Origin: a bacterium | Lineage (GTDB): Bacteria; Bacteroidota; Bacteroidia; Cytophagales; Thermonemataceae | NCBI GenBank assembly: GCA_025362415.1 | Contig: JANYGM010000388.1 | Coordinates: 1-6,781, forward strand | DNA length: 6,781 nucleotides | Direction: 5' to 3' | Shown here: in pieces, positions 6,297 through 6,781 of the stretch | Numbering within the stretch: the stretch's first letter is position 1 | How the letters are laid out: each line of letters opens with the position of its first letter | The notes under the pieces: model-generated | The model's input: the letters and a program-made list of their open reading frames with translations, nothing else | What the model was told of the DNA's origin: nothing | Databases searched by the model: none | Program-made: the position numbers and the translations under genes

Positions 6297-6781
6297 ATGA
6301 GCAAACCATCAAAAATATCAAAAAAATATCTTTTGGATATTTCAAGCCTTAGAAATGAATCTTATGACTTTGTTTTTGAAGGTGGAGATGATTTGTTTGG
6401 CCTCATAAAAGAAACGCTTGACGTTGATATTGAAGTTGAAAAAGGTAAATTTGTAGCTAACTTGCGCCTTGTAAAGTCGGAAGTAATGGTGAAAATTGAT
6501 TTTGACATTAAAGGTGTGCTAAATTTGGTTTGTGATAGAAGTTTAGATGAGTTTGAACAGCCTTTTGAAGTACAAAGTTTGCACGTTTTTAAGTATGGAA
6601 CAACCCCAGAAGATTATTCTGACGAGATAACAGTTATCTCAAATGGTATGCAAAGTGTGGATATGGCACCTCTTTTATATGAACTGATTGCGCTGCAAAT
6701 TCCTATGAAAAAATTGCACCCACGTTACAAAGATGAGGATACAAAAGATAGCATTATATATGTTGCGGTAAGTTCAACAAA
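6297..6781 (+). CDS. yceD: YceD/DUF177 family protein, 23S rRNA accumulation factor (3' partial)
   Basis: The frame is open from ATG at 6297 to the right edge (161 codons, no stop), so the C-terminus is missing. It shows the DUF177 pattern: an N-terminal beta-rich part (residues about 10-75), then VCDRSLDEFEQPF (78-90) matching the family's C-x-R-C-L-x-x-F, and the late signature VDMAPLLYELIALQIPMKKLHP (about 121-142) matching ID-x-x-x-LL-x-E-x-I-x-L-x-x-P. The second motif cysteine is serine (S82). In Escherichia coli, YceD is required for normal 23S rRNA levels, and the gene usually lies directly before rpmF (ribosomal protein L32), often followed by plsX and fabH; those would be expected beyond the edge. 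The start suits a short leader from the promoter at 6244-6273. No Shine-Dalgarno is visible. Confidence 0.85.
   Translation, partial: MSKPSKISKKYLLDISSLRNESYDFVFEGGDDLFGLIKETLDVDIEVEKGKFVANLRLVKSEVMVKIDFDIKGVLNLVCDRSLDEFEQPFEVQSLHVFKYGTTPEDYSDEITVISNGMQSVDMAPLLYELIALQIPMKKLHPRYKDEDTKDSIIYVAVSST

Noticed and set aside
1..6781. CRISPR array, tRNA, rRNA, insertion sequence or prophage
   Set aside because: I saw no spaced direct repeats of CRISPR length, no tRNA-like cloverleaf, no transposase and no terminal inverted repeats on either strand.

Overview
The window looks like a chromosomal segment from an AT-rich member of the Bacteroidota, probably a Cytophagales-type gliding or marine bacterium. 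Three things support this. The protein encoded at 3432-5699 ends in a type A type IX secretion (T9SS) sorting domain, a system confined to this phylum. The protein encoded at 1-3197 has a domain order typical of Bacteroidota outer-membrane proteins: a degenerate peptidase, a TolB-like propeller and a beta-barrel. The best promoter, at 6244-6273, matches the phylum's TTG / TAnnTTTG pattern, and none of the genes has a clear Shine-Dalgarno sequence. The genus cannot be fixed from sequence alone.

Layout: bases 1-3197, minus strand, hold a large exported outer-membrane protein whose last residues lie beyond the left edge. Bases 3198-3431 are a spacer with a perfect 21-bp-stem terminator flanked by two similar short repeats, plus a possible promoter for the left gene. 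Bases 3432-5699, minus strand, encode a secreted protein with six fibronectin type III-like modules and a T9SS C-terminal domain. Bases 5700-5952 are a divergent spacer with clustered short tandem repeats. Bases 5953-6207, plus strand, encode a small single-helix membrane protein with a four-cysteine motif resembling NqrM (DUF539). Bases 6208-6296 carry a strong promoter. Bases 6297-6781, plus strand, begin a YceD/DUF177 protein cut by the right edge, in the position where rpmF and fatty-acid genes often follow.

The genes do not form an obvious single pathway. The two minus-strand genes are both envelope or export proteins, but the terminator between them argues that they are separate transcription units. 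The two plus-strand genes are housekeeping-type: respiratory-complex maturation (tentative) and ribosome/23S rRNA accumulation. There is no RNA gene, CRISPR array, insertion sequence or phage gene, and no gene-free stretch exceeds 300 bases. I found no convincing new multi-gene system. The points most worth checking are the pseudo-peptidase/propeller/barrel fusion, the paired-cysteine pattern in the FN3 modules, the repeats around the terminator and the tandem-repeat cluster in the divergent spacer.
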